Assembly: GCA_963792175.1 (NCBI GenBank)
Contig: CAWBVG010000024.1
Coordinates: 1-64,000, forward strand
Length of the DNA stretch: 64,000 nucleotides
Direction of reading: 5' to 3'
DNA from: CAWBVG01 sp963792175
Lineage (GTDB): Bacteria > Acidobacteriota > Vicinamibacteria > Vicinamibacterales > CAVVIG01
The notes under the pieces were generated by a model, which searched no databases, was not told the origin of the DNA, and saw only the letters and a program-made list of their open reading frames with translations. A program made the position numbers and the translations under genes. Below are positions 22,497-32,090 of this stretch, piece after piece. The first letter of the stretch is position 1. Each line of letters opens with the position of its first letter.

Positions 22497-22526
22497 TTGA
22501 CCTTTGACGGGGATTGCGCCTAGAAT
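22497..22526 (+). promoter_or_regulatory. Promoter of rpsU
   Basis: A TTGACC hexamer (22497-22502) and a TAGAAT hexamer (22521-22526) are separated by 18 bases, close to sigma-70 consensus. They lie 78 bases upstream of the rpsU GTG and are oriented toward it. Confidence 0.7.
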
Positions 22527-22603
22527 CCGCGTTTACCTGTGATAGCCTAGCATATTTGGGTTATCTGGGCATTTTTGCCACCCGTGAAGGGGGTGTTGGT
22601 CGC

Positions 22604-22801
22604 GTGGCTGAAGTCAAAATCCAGGAGGGCGAATCAATCGAGAGCGCTCTCCGCCGGTTCAAGCGGAAGGTCCAGCAGGAAGACATCATTAAGGATATCA
22701 AGAAGCATTCCTTCTATCTGAAACCTGGGGACAAACGAAGGGCAAAGCAGGCGCTCGCGCGTAAGCGCAATCGCAAGAAGTTGCGGCGCGAATCGGAATA
22801 G
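22604..22801 (+). CDS. rpsU: 30S ribosomal protein S21
   Basis: S21 is a small basic protein of the 30S subunit involved in initiation. The 65-residue product begins at GTG 22604 (VAEVKIQEGESIESALRRF) and continues with FKRKVQQEDIIKDIKKH and a basic tail (KRNRKKLRRESE), all typical. A longer frame reaches back to 22514, but an AAGGGGGTG ribosome-binding site lies just upstream of this GTG and family alignment starts here. A zinc-ribbon gene follows after 25 bases. Confidence 0.96.
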   Translation: MAEVKIQEGESIESALRRFKRKVQQEDIIKDIKKHSFYLKPGDKRRAKQALARKRNRKKLRRESE

Positions 22802-22826
22802 ACCGACCCGGACGAGGTAGCGACCG

Positions 22827-23135
22827 ATGGAGTTCCAAGACAGGATCCTGAGTTGCGTGGACTGCGGTACCGAGTTCATCTGGACGGCGGGAGAGCAGCA
22901 GTTTTTCGCCGACAAGAACTTCAAGAACGAGCCAAAACGGTGCAAAGCCTGTAAGGGCAAGCGCGCCGCGCGTCCCGCCGGTGGCGGGATGTCTCGTGAA
23001 CGAGTGGAAACTCAGACCAGTTGCTCGGCCTGCGGCAAGGAAACGACCGTGCCGTTCAAGCCGACGCAGGGGCGCCCGGTCTTCTGCAAGGAATGCTTCC
23101 AGTCCCGGAAATTCGCCGGCGCTGGCGGCGTCTAG
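22827..23135 (+). CDS. Zinc-ribbon protein of unknown function
   Basis: This 102-residue protein has two CxxC...CxxC modules. The first uses CVDC (about residues 10-13) and CKAC (about 39-42); the second uses CSAC (about 66-69) and CKEC (about 88-91), with the motif VPFKPTQGRPVFC between. Each is likely to bind one zinc ion. Such small proteins are often found next to ribosomal or stress genes in Acidobacteriota and Chloroflexi-like genomes, but no function is established that I can name. It is probably co-transcribed with rpsU. Confidence 0.75.
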   Translation: MEFQDRILSCVDCGTEFIWTAGEQQFFADKNFKNEPKRCKACKGKRAARPAGGGMSRERVETQTSCSACGKETTVPFKPTQGRPVFCKECFQSRKFAGAGGV

Positions 23136-23223
23136 GGGATCACTCCAGCGTTTTCGCTGCCGTTCGACCTCAATCAAAATCCGGGTGTGTTAAGCTCACA
23201 TCGCATATATCTGGAGTGTTTCC

Positions 23224-23577
23224 ATGCAGATCGACGAACGGATGGTGGGCGACGTAGTGGTGCTGGACCTGAAGGGGAAGATTACCCTGGGCGAAGGCGA
23301 CGAGTTGCTCAAGGACAAGGTCAACAGTCTCGTCAACCAGGGTCACAAGAAAGTCGTCCTCAATCTGGCCGGCGTGCCCTACATCGATAGCGCGGGCCTC
23401 GGCGAAGTCGTCCGCACCTACACCACGGTGAGCCGGCAAGGGGGCAGCCTCAAGCTGCTCAACCTCACCAAGCGCATCACCGATCTGCTGTCGATCACCA
23501 AGCTGCTGACCGTGTTCGAGACCTACGAGAACGAGAACGACGCCGTCCGGAGTTTTGCCGCATCGGCCAAGGTCTAG
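23224..23577 (+). CDS. STAS-domain anti-sigma factor antagonist
   Basis: This 117-residue single-domain protein is of the SpoIIAA/RsbV type. The likely phosphorylated residue is Ser56 in VPYIDSAGLGE, the canonical position. In known systems the unphosphorylated form binds an anti-sigma kinase and frees a sigma factor. No partner kinase gene is adjacent here, so its partner is unknown. The ATG at 23224 follows a GGAGTGTTTCC stretch as ribosome-binding site. Confidence 0.9.
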   Translation: MQIDERMVGDVVVLDLKGKITLGEGDELLKDKVNSLVNQGHKKVVLNLAGVPYIDSAGLGEVVRTYTTVSRQGGSLKLLNLTKRITDLLSITKLLTVFETYENENDAVRSFAASAKV

Positions 23578-23615
23578 CCCGACCCGCGTTCTCGAGACGG
23601 ACCGCCGCGCTTTAG

Positions 23616-24563
23616 ATGGCGCGCATCACTTCTTCCTCCTCCGTGGCGTCGCCCGATACTTCGGTCAACGAAGTATCGGGTCGCCCAATCGGCCTCCAGC
23701 TGTTGACCTCTCTCCGTCCGGGGCAGTGGACGAAGAACCTTCTCGTCTTCGCCGGCCTGCTGTTCGGACGACGGCTGGACGATCCGGCCGCCATCGTCGC
23801 CGCCCTCGCGGCCTTCGCCGTGTTCTGCCTGTTGTCGGGCGTCGTCTACATCATCAACGACATCTCGGACCGGGACAGCGATCGACGCCATCCGTTGAAA
23901 GCCCGGCGGCCGATCGCGTCGGGAGCGCTGCCGGTGAAGGCGGCGGCAGCGGCAGCGGTCGTGATCGGCGCCATCGCGCTGGCCGGCGCGAGCGCGCTCG
24001 GCCCGCGGTTCCTTGCGGTCGCGGTCGCATATCTGATTCTCCAGTCGCTCTACTCGGGTCCGCTCAAACACATCGTGATCATCGACGTGCTGACGCTGGC
24101 CATCGGATTCGTCCTGCGGGCGGTGGGCGGCGCAGTCGCGGTCAACGTCGAAATCAGCCGCTGGCTGCTGGTCTGCACGATCCTGCTGGCGCTGTTCATG
24201 GCGCTGGCGAAGCGGCGGCACGAGATCGTGCTGCTCGCCGACGGCGCCGCGAGCCATCGGCCGATTCTCGGCGAATACAGCGCCTATCTGCTCGATCAGA
24301 TGATCGCGGTCGTCACCGCGTCCACCTTGATCGCCTATGTCTTCTACACGATCAGTCCCGAGACGCAGGAGAAGTTCGGTACGCCCTGGCTCGGGCTCAC
24401 GATTCCCTTCCCGTTGTACGGGATTTTTCGGTACCTGTATCTCGTCCACAGGCGCGACGGCGGGGGCAGCCCGGCGGACCTCCTCGTGACCGATCGCCCG
24501 CTGCTCGCCTGCGTGGCGCTGTGGGCGCTAGCCGTGGCCCTGATCATCTACCAGCCATCATGA
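23616..24563 (+). CDS. UbiA-family prenyltransferase, decaprenyl-phosphate phosphoribosyltransferase-like
   Basis: This 315-residue polytopic membrane protein carries the Asp-rich motif INDISDRDSDRRHP near residues 85-100 and a second motif region near LLADGAASHRP. The opening LRPGQWTKNLLVFAGLLFG is typical of the DPPR synthase branch, which moves phosphoribose to a polyprenyl phosphate for arabinose-containing glycans. The substrate is inferred from this resemblance and from the glycosyltransferases that follow. The first 27 or so residues precede the conserved core and include a segment encoded by a 12-bp-arm palindrome (23652-23680). An alternative start after this segment is possible. Confidence 0.82.
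   Translation: MARITSSSSVASPDTSVNEVSGRPIGLQLLTSLRPGQWTKNLLVFAGLLFGRRLDDPAAIVAALAAFAVFCLLSGVVYIINDISDRDSDRRHPLKARRPIASGALPVKAAAAAAVVIGAIALAGASALGPRFLAVAVAYLILQSLYSGPLKHIVIIDVLTLAIGFVLRAVGGAVAVNVEISRWLLVCTILLALFMALAKRRHEIVLLADGAASHRPILGEYSAYLLDQMIAVVTASTLIAYVFYTISPETQEKFGTPWLGLTIPFPLYGIFRYLYLVHRRDGGGSPADLLVTDRPLLACVALWALAVALIIYQPS
23652..23680. repeat. Palindrome within the N-terminal codons of the UbiA gene
   Basis: The arms CCCGATACTTCG (23652-23663) and CGAAGTATCGGG (23669-23680) are perfect 12-bp complements around GTCAA. They encode residues about 13-22 (PDTSVNEVSG). As a hairpin just after the start codon it could affect translation initiation. It could also mark the true start as lying downstream. 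Confidence 0.78.
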
Positions 24564-24574
24564 GATGCGGCCGC

Positions 24575-24592
24575 GCTGAAAGCTGACAGCTG
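24575..24592. repeat. AGCTGAN heptad repeat, short copy
   Basis: GCTGAAAGCTGACAGCTG consists of seven-base AGCTGAN units and sits in the 32-base gap before the next start codon. A longer inverted version is found at 62968-63089. It occupies the place where a ribosome-binding site would be expected. Confidence 0.6.
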
Positions 24593-24595
24593 TTT

Positions 24596-25647
24596 ATGCC
24601 CGAATTCAACGTTCGCTCCGACTCGGTGAATGTCGAGCACATCATGGAGCAGATCCGCGCGCGCATCCGCGAGAAGCGCGGCGTCGACTACACCGAGGCG
24701 CAAATCCGCGAGCTGGCGGCGGTGAAGCTCGAGAAGTTTCTCGATCCGCGCGGCGTGCGATCCGATCTGCTGGATCAGTTCAGAAAAGCGATGCCGGCGT
24801 ACGAGCCGCCGGTCCTGCCGAACTACAGCTTCGAGTCGGACACGCTGTTCGAGTCGCACCGCGGCATCATCCGGTTCTTCCGAAAGCTGTTTCACCCGCT
24901 GCTCAAGCTGTTTCTGTTCAATCCGAACCCGCTCATTCGCGCGCTGAACATCCAGGCGCAGCTGAACACCATGTACGCGGAGCGGGAAGCGCAGCGGGAG
25001 TCGTCGCGCCGCGCGATGGATCAGCTGTACTACGAGCTGATCCACAACCTGGTCCTGGAGCTGACGCGGAACGGGATCGAGGTCAAGAACCTGAAGATGC
25101 GCGTCGAATCGCTCTCCAGCCGGCTCGAGTTCAACGAACGCCGCGCGCGCGCGCTCGAGAGCGCCGTTGTGTACAAACCCTCGGACGAGGAGCGCCCGCC
25201 GCGGCCATCGCCACCGCCGGCGGCCGCGTCACCGCACGCTGCACCGCCGACGCCACAACCGCAAACGTCATGCGCCGCAGCCGCAGCCGCAGCAGCCGCA
25301 AGGCGGCGTACCGCCGGAAGGACCCGGTCAGCGCAGCCGTCGACGTCGGCGACGACGAGGCCGGCGCGGGGGCGGCCCGGTCGCCGGACAGTTTGGCGCG
25401 CCTGGCGGGTCGCCGCAGCCGGCCGTCAACGCCACGGACGGATCGACGGAAGCTGGTGCGGAGACGTCCGCTGCCTTCGCGGCCCCAGATCCCACGGCCG
25501 CTTCGGCGCGGTCCGCCTTCGCATCTGATGATCGCTCACATGCTACGGCGGGACAGGCACCGACAGCGGCCGACGCAGCGGAAGACGACTGGACCGGACG
25601 ACGACGGCGCGCCGGACACGGGTGGCGGCGAGCCCCACGGGCAGTGA
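24596..25647 (+). CDS. Protein of unknown function opening the glycosyltransferase cluster (frameshifted)
   Basis: The N-terminal 195 residues are well defined: MPEFNVRSDSVNVEHIMEQI, a central stretch with PNPLIRALNIQAQLNTMY, and a helical region that looks coiled-coil (ELTRNGIEVKNLKMRVESLS). After about 25260 the frame appears to change twice. A Pro/Gln-rich segment leads to a run of arginines (RRRRRRRGRRGGG), then an acidic tail ending GGGEPHGQ at 25647. That stop overlaps the GTG of the next gene as GTGA, which supports the reconstruction. Two single-base insertions are implied, around 25265-25300 and 25500-25620. I do not recognise a function; its place suggests a role in organising or regulating glycan assembly. 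Confidence 0.6.
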
Positions 25648-26957
25648 AAGTCGCGGTCGTCGTTCAGCGTTACGGCACGTCAATCAACGGCGGCGCCGAG
25701 CTTCACGCCCGCTACATCGCGGAGCGCCTCGCGCGGCATGGCGAGGTCGAGGTCCTGACCACCTGCGCCACCGACTACGTCACGTGGCGCAACGAGCTGC
25801 CGCCAGGAGTCGAGCAGGTGAACGGCGTGTCGGTTCGCCGTTTTCCCGTGAAGCACGAACGCGACCCGCAGGTGTTCGGCCGCCGGCAGGAACGCGTCTT
25901 CACGCAGCGCCACTCCATCGGCGACGAGCTCGACTGGCTCGACGCTGAAGGCCCGACGACGCCGGCGCTGGTCGATCACATCGCACGGCATGCCGGCGAA
26001 TACGCGTTCTGCCTGTTCTTCAGCTATCGCTACTATCACGCGTTCTACGGCGCGCGCGCGGCCGCCGATCGGGCGATTCTCGTGCCGACCGCCGAGCGCG
26101 ACGCGACAATCGGCCTGTCGATTTTTCATCCGCTGTTCCGCAACGTCCGCGCGGTCATGTACAACTCGCCGGAAGAGCGGACGATGATTCAGGCGGTGTC
26201 GGGCAACGAATCGGTGGCCGGCGTGGTCGTCGGCGTCGGCTCCGACGTGCCCGCCAACCCGCAGCCCGGTCGCTTCCGTCAGAAATACAACGTGCGTGGA
26301 CCGTTCGCGGTCTACGTCGGGCGCATCGACGAGAACAAGGGATGCAAGGAGCTCTTCGACTTCTTCGAGGGCTATCTTCAGGATCCGCACGGCAAGCTGT
26401 CGCTCGTGCTCATCGGCAACTCGCTGCTGCCGATTCCACAGCATCCGCGGATCCGTCATCTCGGCTTCCTGAACGACGCGGACAAGTTCGACGCGATGGC
26501 GGCCGCCGACCTGCTGTTCATGCCGTCGTACTACGAGAGCCTTTCGATGGTGGCGCTCGAAGCTTGGGCGCTTGGCCGTCCTGTGCTCGCCAACGGGCGA
26601 TGCGACGTGCTGAAGGGCCAGTGCATTCGCAGCAACGCCGGTCTCTACTACGACAACGCGCAGGAGTTCGCGGAAACGCTGCAGGCGATCGAGCAGAATC
26701 GCTGGCTGAGCGGGACGCTCGGCCGGAACGGCCGCCAGTTCTTTCGTGAGCACTACGATTGGCCGGTCATCGAGCGGAAGTACCTCGACGTGTTCGATCG
26801 GATCCGACACGCACCAGCCGCCCGAGCCATTGAACCGCTTCCCGGCTGGCTCGATCGTCGCCGGCAGGACCTGCCGGCCGCCGAGGAAGTCCTTGCCAAG
26901 CTGCCGACTGGTCCGGTGACGGGCCATCGTCAGCCCGACGGCCGGAGATGGGCGTGA
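25644..26957 (+). CDS. GT4 glycosyltransferase (copy A)
   Basis: A 437-residue glycosyltransferase of the GT-B fold. The N-terminal domain opens KVAVVVQRYGTSINGGAEL, and the C-terminal domain has AVYVGRIDENKGCKELFDFF and the donor-site ESLSMVALEAWALGRPVL, with the retaining-enzyme Glu pattern. It starts at GTG 25644, overlapping the previous stop. A longer frame upstream belongs to the tail of the previous gene. It shares CATDYVTW, ESLS-ALEA and RSNAGLYY with the gene at 29199. Sugar and acceptor are unknown. Confidence 0.88.
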   Translation: MKVAVVVQRYGTSINGGAELHARYIAERLARHGEVEVLTTCATDYVTWRNELPPGVEQVNGVSVRRFPVKHERDPQVFGRRQERVFTQRHSIGDELDWLDAEGPTTPALVDHIARHAGEYAFCLFFSYRYYHAFYGARAAADRAILVPTAERDATIGLSIFHPLFRNVRAVMYNSPEERTMIQAVSGNESVAGVVVGVGSDVPANPQPGRFRQKYNVRGPFAVYVGRIDENKGCKELFDFFEGYLQDPHGKLSLVLIGNSLLPIPQHPRIRHLGFLNDADKFDAMAAADLLFMPSYYESLSMVALEAWALGRPVLANGRCDVLKGQCIRSNAGLYYDNAQEFAETLQAIEQNRWLSGTLGRNGRQFFREHYDWPVIERKYLDVFDRIRHAPAARAIEPLPGWLDRRRQDLPAAEEVLAKLPTGPVTGHRQPDGRRWA

Positions 26958-28138
26958 TTCGGGTCCACCAGGTGCTCGCCACCCTGGGGTATGGCGACGC
27001 GATCGGCCACGAGGTGCTCGGCATCCAGCGCGTCCTGCGCGCCGCCGGCTACGACTCCGAGATCTTCGTGGAGACCGCCGATTCGCGGCTGGAGTCCCTC
27101 ACACGCGACTTTCGCGAGCTCGTCGACTTCAGCCATCCGGACAATCTGCTGCTCCATCACTTTTCTCTGGGATCGAAGGCGTCGCGAACCGCCTTTGCGC
27201 TGCCCGACCGAATGGCCCTCATCTACCACAACATCACGCCACCGGAGTACTTCGTCGGCGTGCATCGAACCCTGGCGCGTCAATGCTTTCGCGGCAGGCG
27301 GGAGCTTCGGGCGTACGCGAGCCGGTGCGATCTCGCGCTCGGCGATTCGGAGTTCAACCGGCAGGACCTCGAAGCGCTCGGGTTTCCCCGCACCGCCGTG
27401 TTACCGGTGGTACCAGATTTCTCGCACCTGGACCGGGCGCCGAACTGGCTGGTGGCGCAGGATTTCGACGACGACTGGACCAACATCCTGTTTGTCGGCC
27501 GCGTCATCGCCAACAAGAAGATTGAGAATCTGATTCGTTATTTCCATGCCTACCACACGTCGGTGAACCCTCGATCGCGGCTGCTGATTGTCGGCGCCCA
27601 GAGTGGATTCGAGCGGTATCTCGCGTCGCTCCACCAGCTGACGGCGACGCTCGGCACGTCGCACGTTCACTTCATCGGTCATGTGTCGGACGAGGAACTG
27701 GTGGCCTTCTACGAGCTGGCGGATCTGTTCCTGTGCGCCAGCGAGCACGAAGGCTTCTGCGTGCCCCTGGTAGAGGCGTTTTACAAACAGGTGCCGGTGC
27801 TCGCCTACGCCGCGACGGCTGTTCCGTCGACGATGGATGGCGCCGGAATCCTGTTCGACGACACGGATCCCATGCACGTGGCCGCACTGATGGACGCGAT
27901 TCTCTCGGACGCGACGCTGCAGGATCGCATCGTCGACGGGCAACTCGCCGCCGTGGACCGGCTGCGGGCGCAGGACTTTCCGGGAACGCTGCGCGGGTTC
28001 GTCGATCAGATTCTGTCGCGCCCGCGCGCACCGCATCCGGCCGTCGCCTTCGATTTCTGGCAACAGTTCGACGCCGCGCAGGAGCTGGAAGAGCTCAGGC
28101 TCTATCGCCCGTCGATCTACAAGGCGCTGCCAGCCTGA
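26948..28138 (+). CDS. GT4 glycosyltransferase (copy B)
   Basis: A 396-residue GT-B glycosyltransferase. It opens MGVIRVHQVLATLGYGDAIG, and its C-terminal domain contains NILFVGRVIANKKIENLI and the donor-binding SEHEGFCVPLVEAF. It overlaps the previous gene by ten bases and shares a TGATG junction with the next. It is a close paralogue of the following gene: both have a GDAIG stretch, ALGDSEFNRQ/ALGDSNYNRQ and the SEHEGFCVPLVEA motif. The substrate is unknown. Confidence 0.88.
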   Translation: MGVIRVHQVLATLGYGDAIGHEVLGIQRVLRAAGYDSEIFVETADSRLESLTRDFRELVDFSHPDNLLLHHFSLGSKASRTAFALPDRMALIYHNITPPEYFVGVHRTLARQCFRGRRELRAYASRCDLALGDSEFNRQDLEALGFPRTAVLPVVPDFSHLDRAPNWLVAQDFDDDWTNILFVGRVIANKKIENLIRYFHAYHTSVNPRSRLLIVGAQSGFERYLASLHQLTATLGTSHVHFIGHVSDEELVAFYELADLFLCASEHEGFCVPLVEAFYKQVPVLAYAATAVPSTMDGAGILFDDTDPMHVAALMDAILSDATLQDRIVDGQLAAVDRLRAQDFPGTLRGFVDQILSRPRAPHPAVAFDFWQQFDAAQELEELRLYRPSIYKALPA

Positions 28139-29202
28139 TGGTGATCAACCAATGGGTGCCGGCGGCGCACAGGGGCGACGCGATCGGCGACAGCGCACGC
28201 CGCGTGCGCGATCTTCTGCGCGGCATGGGACACGACTCGGACCTGTACGCGCTGACGATCGATGACGCGCTGCAGGGCGACGTCCGTCCGTTCGCGGATC
28301 CGTCGTCGCGGACCGGCGACCTGACGATCTTTCACTACGCCCTGCCCTCGCCGATGACGGCGGCATTCGCGTCGTTGTCCACGGGCAAGGTGCTGCAGTA
28401 TCACAACGTCACGCCGGCCAGCTATTTCTCGGCCTACGACCCGGCGTTGTTCCGCCTGGCGTCGCTCGGCCGCGAGGAACTGGGGACGCTCGTCGGCCAC
28501 GTCGATGTCGCGCTCGGCGACTCGAACTACAACCGGCAGGAGCTGGAGGCGATGGGTTTCGGACGAACGGGCGTCTTCCCGATTGCCGTCGACACCGCGC
28601 GGGTCACGCGGCCGGTCCATCGGCCCGCGCTCGAGTCGATCCTGGACGACGGGCTGGTCAACTTCCTGTTCGTGGGACGGGTCGCCCCGAACAAGAAGAT
28701 CGAGGATCACATCCTGCTGGCGGAGCTCTACAAACGCAACGTCGACGCCTACTACCGCTTCATCTTCGTCGGGCGCTACGACGTGGTGCCGCGCTATTAT
28801 TCGATGATTCGCGCGCTGATGGCCGAGCTCCGATTGCTGAACGATCGGTTCATCTTCACCGGCGCCATTCCCGACGAGGAGCTCGCGATCTACTACCGGC
28901 ACGCGGCGGTCTACATTTCGCTGAGCGAACACGAGGGCTTCTGCGTGCCGCTGGTCGAGGCGATGGCCGCCGGCGTGCCGGTGCTGGCGTATTCGGCGGC
29001 CGCCGTCCCTGATACGCTCGGCGGCGCCGGCGTCCAGTTCGCGCCAAAGGATCTCGAGTACGCCTCGGAGCTGCTGGGCGCCCTGGCGTTCGACGACGAC
29101 CTGCGCGACCGGGTGATCGCCGGTCAGCGGCGCCGGCTGGCCGACTTCGGCGACGCGCGCATCACCCGCGAGCTCGCCACTCTGGTGCAGCAACTCTCGT
29201 GA
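28138..29202 (+). CDS. GT4 glycosyltransferase (copy B')
   Basis: A 354-residue GT-B glycosyltransferase, paralogous to the preceding gene. It starts at ATG 28138, which overlaps the previous stop as TGATG; a longer open frame to the left is only the shadow of that gene. Motifs include FLFVGRVAPNKKIEDHI, VGRYDVVPRYYSMI, SLSEHEGFCVPLVEAM and a C-terminal LVQQLS. The TGA overlaps the GTG of the next gene. It is slightly shorter at the C-terminus than its paralogue. Confidence 0.88.
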   Translation: MVINQWVPAAHRGDAIGDSARRVRDLLRGMGHDSDLYALTIDDALQGDVRPFADPSSRTGDLTIFHYALPSPMTAAFASLSTGKVLQYHNVTPASYFSAYDPALFRLASLGREELGTLVGHVDVALGDSNYNRQELEAMGFGRTGVFPIAVDTARVTRPVHRPALESILDDGLVNFLFVGRVAPNKKIEDHILLAELYKRNVDAYYRFIFVGRYDVVPRYYSMIRALMAELRLLNDRFIFTGAIPDEELAIYYRHAAVYISLSEHEGFCVPLVEAMAAGVPVLAYSAAAVPDTLGGAGVQFAPKDLEYASELLGALAFDDDLRDRVIAGQRRRLADFGDARITRELATLVQQLS

Positions 29203-30503
29203 AGCTCGCGTTCATCATTCAACGCTACGGCGCCGACGTGCTGGGCGGATCCGAGCACCTCTGCCGGCTCGTCGCCGAGCGCCTGGCGCCGAACCACGAC
29301 GTCGAGGTCCTCACGACCTGCGCGCGCGACTACGTCACCTGGAAGAACGAGTACCCGGAGGGCGCGGATCGCGTGAAGGGCGTCACCGTGCGGCGGTTTG
29401 CGACGGCCGCGGTGCGCGACATCGACGAGTTCAACAAATACTCGGACTGGATTTACGGCCATCCGCACAGCCACGCCGACGAGATGACGTGGCTGAAGCA
29501 GCAGGGGCCGTGGGCGCCCGGCTTGATCGAGCACCTCCGGCGTCAGCACCAGCAGTACGACGTGCTCCTGTTCTTCACCTATCTCTACGCGCCAACCGTT
29601 CAGGGACTCGAAATCGCGCCAGCCCGCAGCATCCTGGTGTCGACGGCGCACGACGAGCCGGCGATTCGGCTCGAGATCTTCAAGGAAGTCTTCAGAAAAC
29701 CGGCCGCGCTCTGCTATCTCACCGAAAGCGAGCGCCAGTTCGTCCACCTGCGCTTTCCGGATCGTCCGCTCCTCGAGGAAGTGGTGGGCGTCGGGGTCGA
29801 TCTGCCACAGAGCCAGCCCTACCCGCGCATGCCGGCGACCGGCACTGAAGACGAGCCGCCCGCGGGCGCCGACGCGGCCCCTGAGCCTGGCGGCGGCGCC
29901 ACCGACGAAGATGCGCCGGCTCGCGAATTCGCATCGCACCTTTTCACCCGTGGCGCCGTGTTCCGGCGTCGCCATCGCCTCTACGGCCCGATCGCGCTGT
30001 ACGGAGGGCGGATCGATCCCGGGAAGGGATGCGAAGAGCTGATTCAGTACTTCGGCGAATACGTGAAAGAGGGCGGCGACGCGACGCTCGTGCTGATGGG
30101 CGCCAAGCTGATGTCGCTGCCGGAAGAGCCGTTCATCAACTTCGCCGGCCTGCTGTCCGATCGCGAGCGGCTTCAGGCGCTCGAGGCCGCCACCGTGGTG
30201 GTCTGCCCCTCGCCGTATGAGAGCCTCTCTCTGCTGGCGCTCGAGGCGATGTCGGTCGGCACACCGGTTCTCGTCAACGCCCGCAGCGCCGTGCTGGTGG
30301 AACACTGCGTGCGCAGCAACGCCGGCCTCTACTACTCGGATCGTGACGAGTTCGTCGAGTGCCTGAACCTGCTGGTCCGCGACGATCGGCTGCGCGCCGT
30401 CCTCGGCCGCAACGGCCGCGACTACATTCGCCGTCAATACCGGTGGGATGTGGTGCTGGGAAAATACGAGCGGCTGTTCGCGAAAATCAGAAACGCGCGC
30501 TGA
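29199..30503 (+). CDS. GT4 glycosyltransferase (copy A')
   Basis: A 434-residue GT-B glycosyltransferase paralogous to the first one in the cluster: KLAFIIQRYGADVLGGSEHL, VEVLTTCARDYVTW, ESLSLLALEAMSVGTPVLVN and RSNAGLYYSDRDEF. Unlike its paralogue it has a low-complexity Pro/Gly/Asp/Glu-rich insert of about 30 residues between the two domains, near residues 210-242. The start is GTG at 29199. It converges on the regulator gene 23 bases later and ends the cluster. Confidence 0.88.
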   Translation: MKLAFIIQRYGADVLGGSEHLCRLVAERLAPNHDVEVLTTCARDYVTWKNEYPEGADRVKGVTVRRFATAAVRDIDEFNKYSDWIYGHPHSHADEMTWLKQQGPWAPGLIEHLRRQHQQYDVLLFFTYLYAPTVQGLEIAPARSILVSTAHDEPAIRLEIFKEVFRKPAALCYLTESERQFVHLRFPDRPLLEEVVGVGVDLPQSQPYPRMPATGTEDEPPAGADAAPEPGGGATDEDAPAREFASHLFTRGAVFRRRHRLYGPIALYGGRIDPGKGCEELIQYFGEYVKEGGDATLVLMGAKLMSLPEEPFINFAGLLSDRERLQALEAATVVVCPSPYESLSLLALEAMSVGTPVLVNARSAVLVEHCVRSNAGLYYSDRDEFVECLNLLVRDDRLRAVLGRNGRDYIRRQYRWDVVLGKYERLFAKIRNAR

Positions 30504-30526
30504 AACCTGGTCAGATGTCTGACCGA

Positions 30527-32035
<1,509 letters not shown>

Positions 32036-32043
32036 AGCTCTCA

Positions 32044-32090
32044 GGTCCGGCTCCAGCCGGGCACTACGTCGGTCCGGCTACAGCCGGACC
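32044..32090. repeat. CCGGCTNNAGCCGG palindromes between kinase and regulator
   Basis: Two palindromes stand side by side. GGTCCGGCT and AGCCGGACC (32071-32090) flank AC, and an imperfect partner lies at 32044-32061. The minus strand of the latter reads ACGTAGTGCCCGGCT then GGAGCCGGACCT, the same element as at 43522 and 57143. The stop codon of the kinase (32078-32080) falls inside the first palindrome. Confidence 0.8.

Noticed and set aside
25167..25643. N-terminal extension of the first glycosyltransferase
   Set aside because: The extension is Arg/Pro-rich and unlike GT4 N-termini. It fits as the shifted tail of the preceding protein, whose stop overlaps the GTG at 25644.
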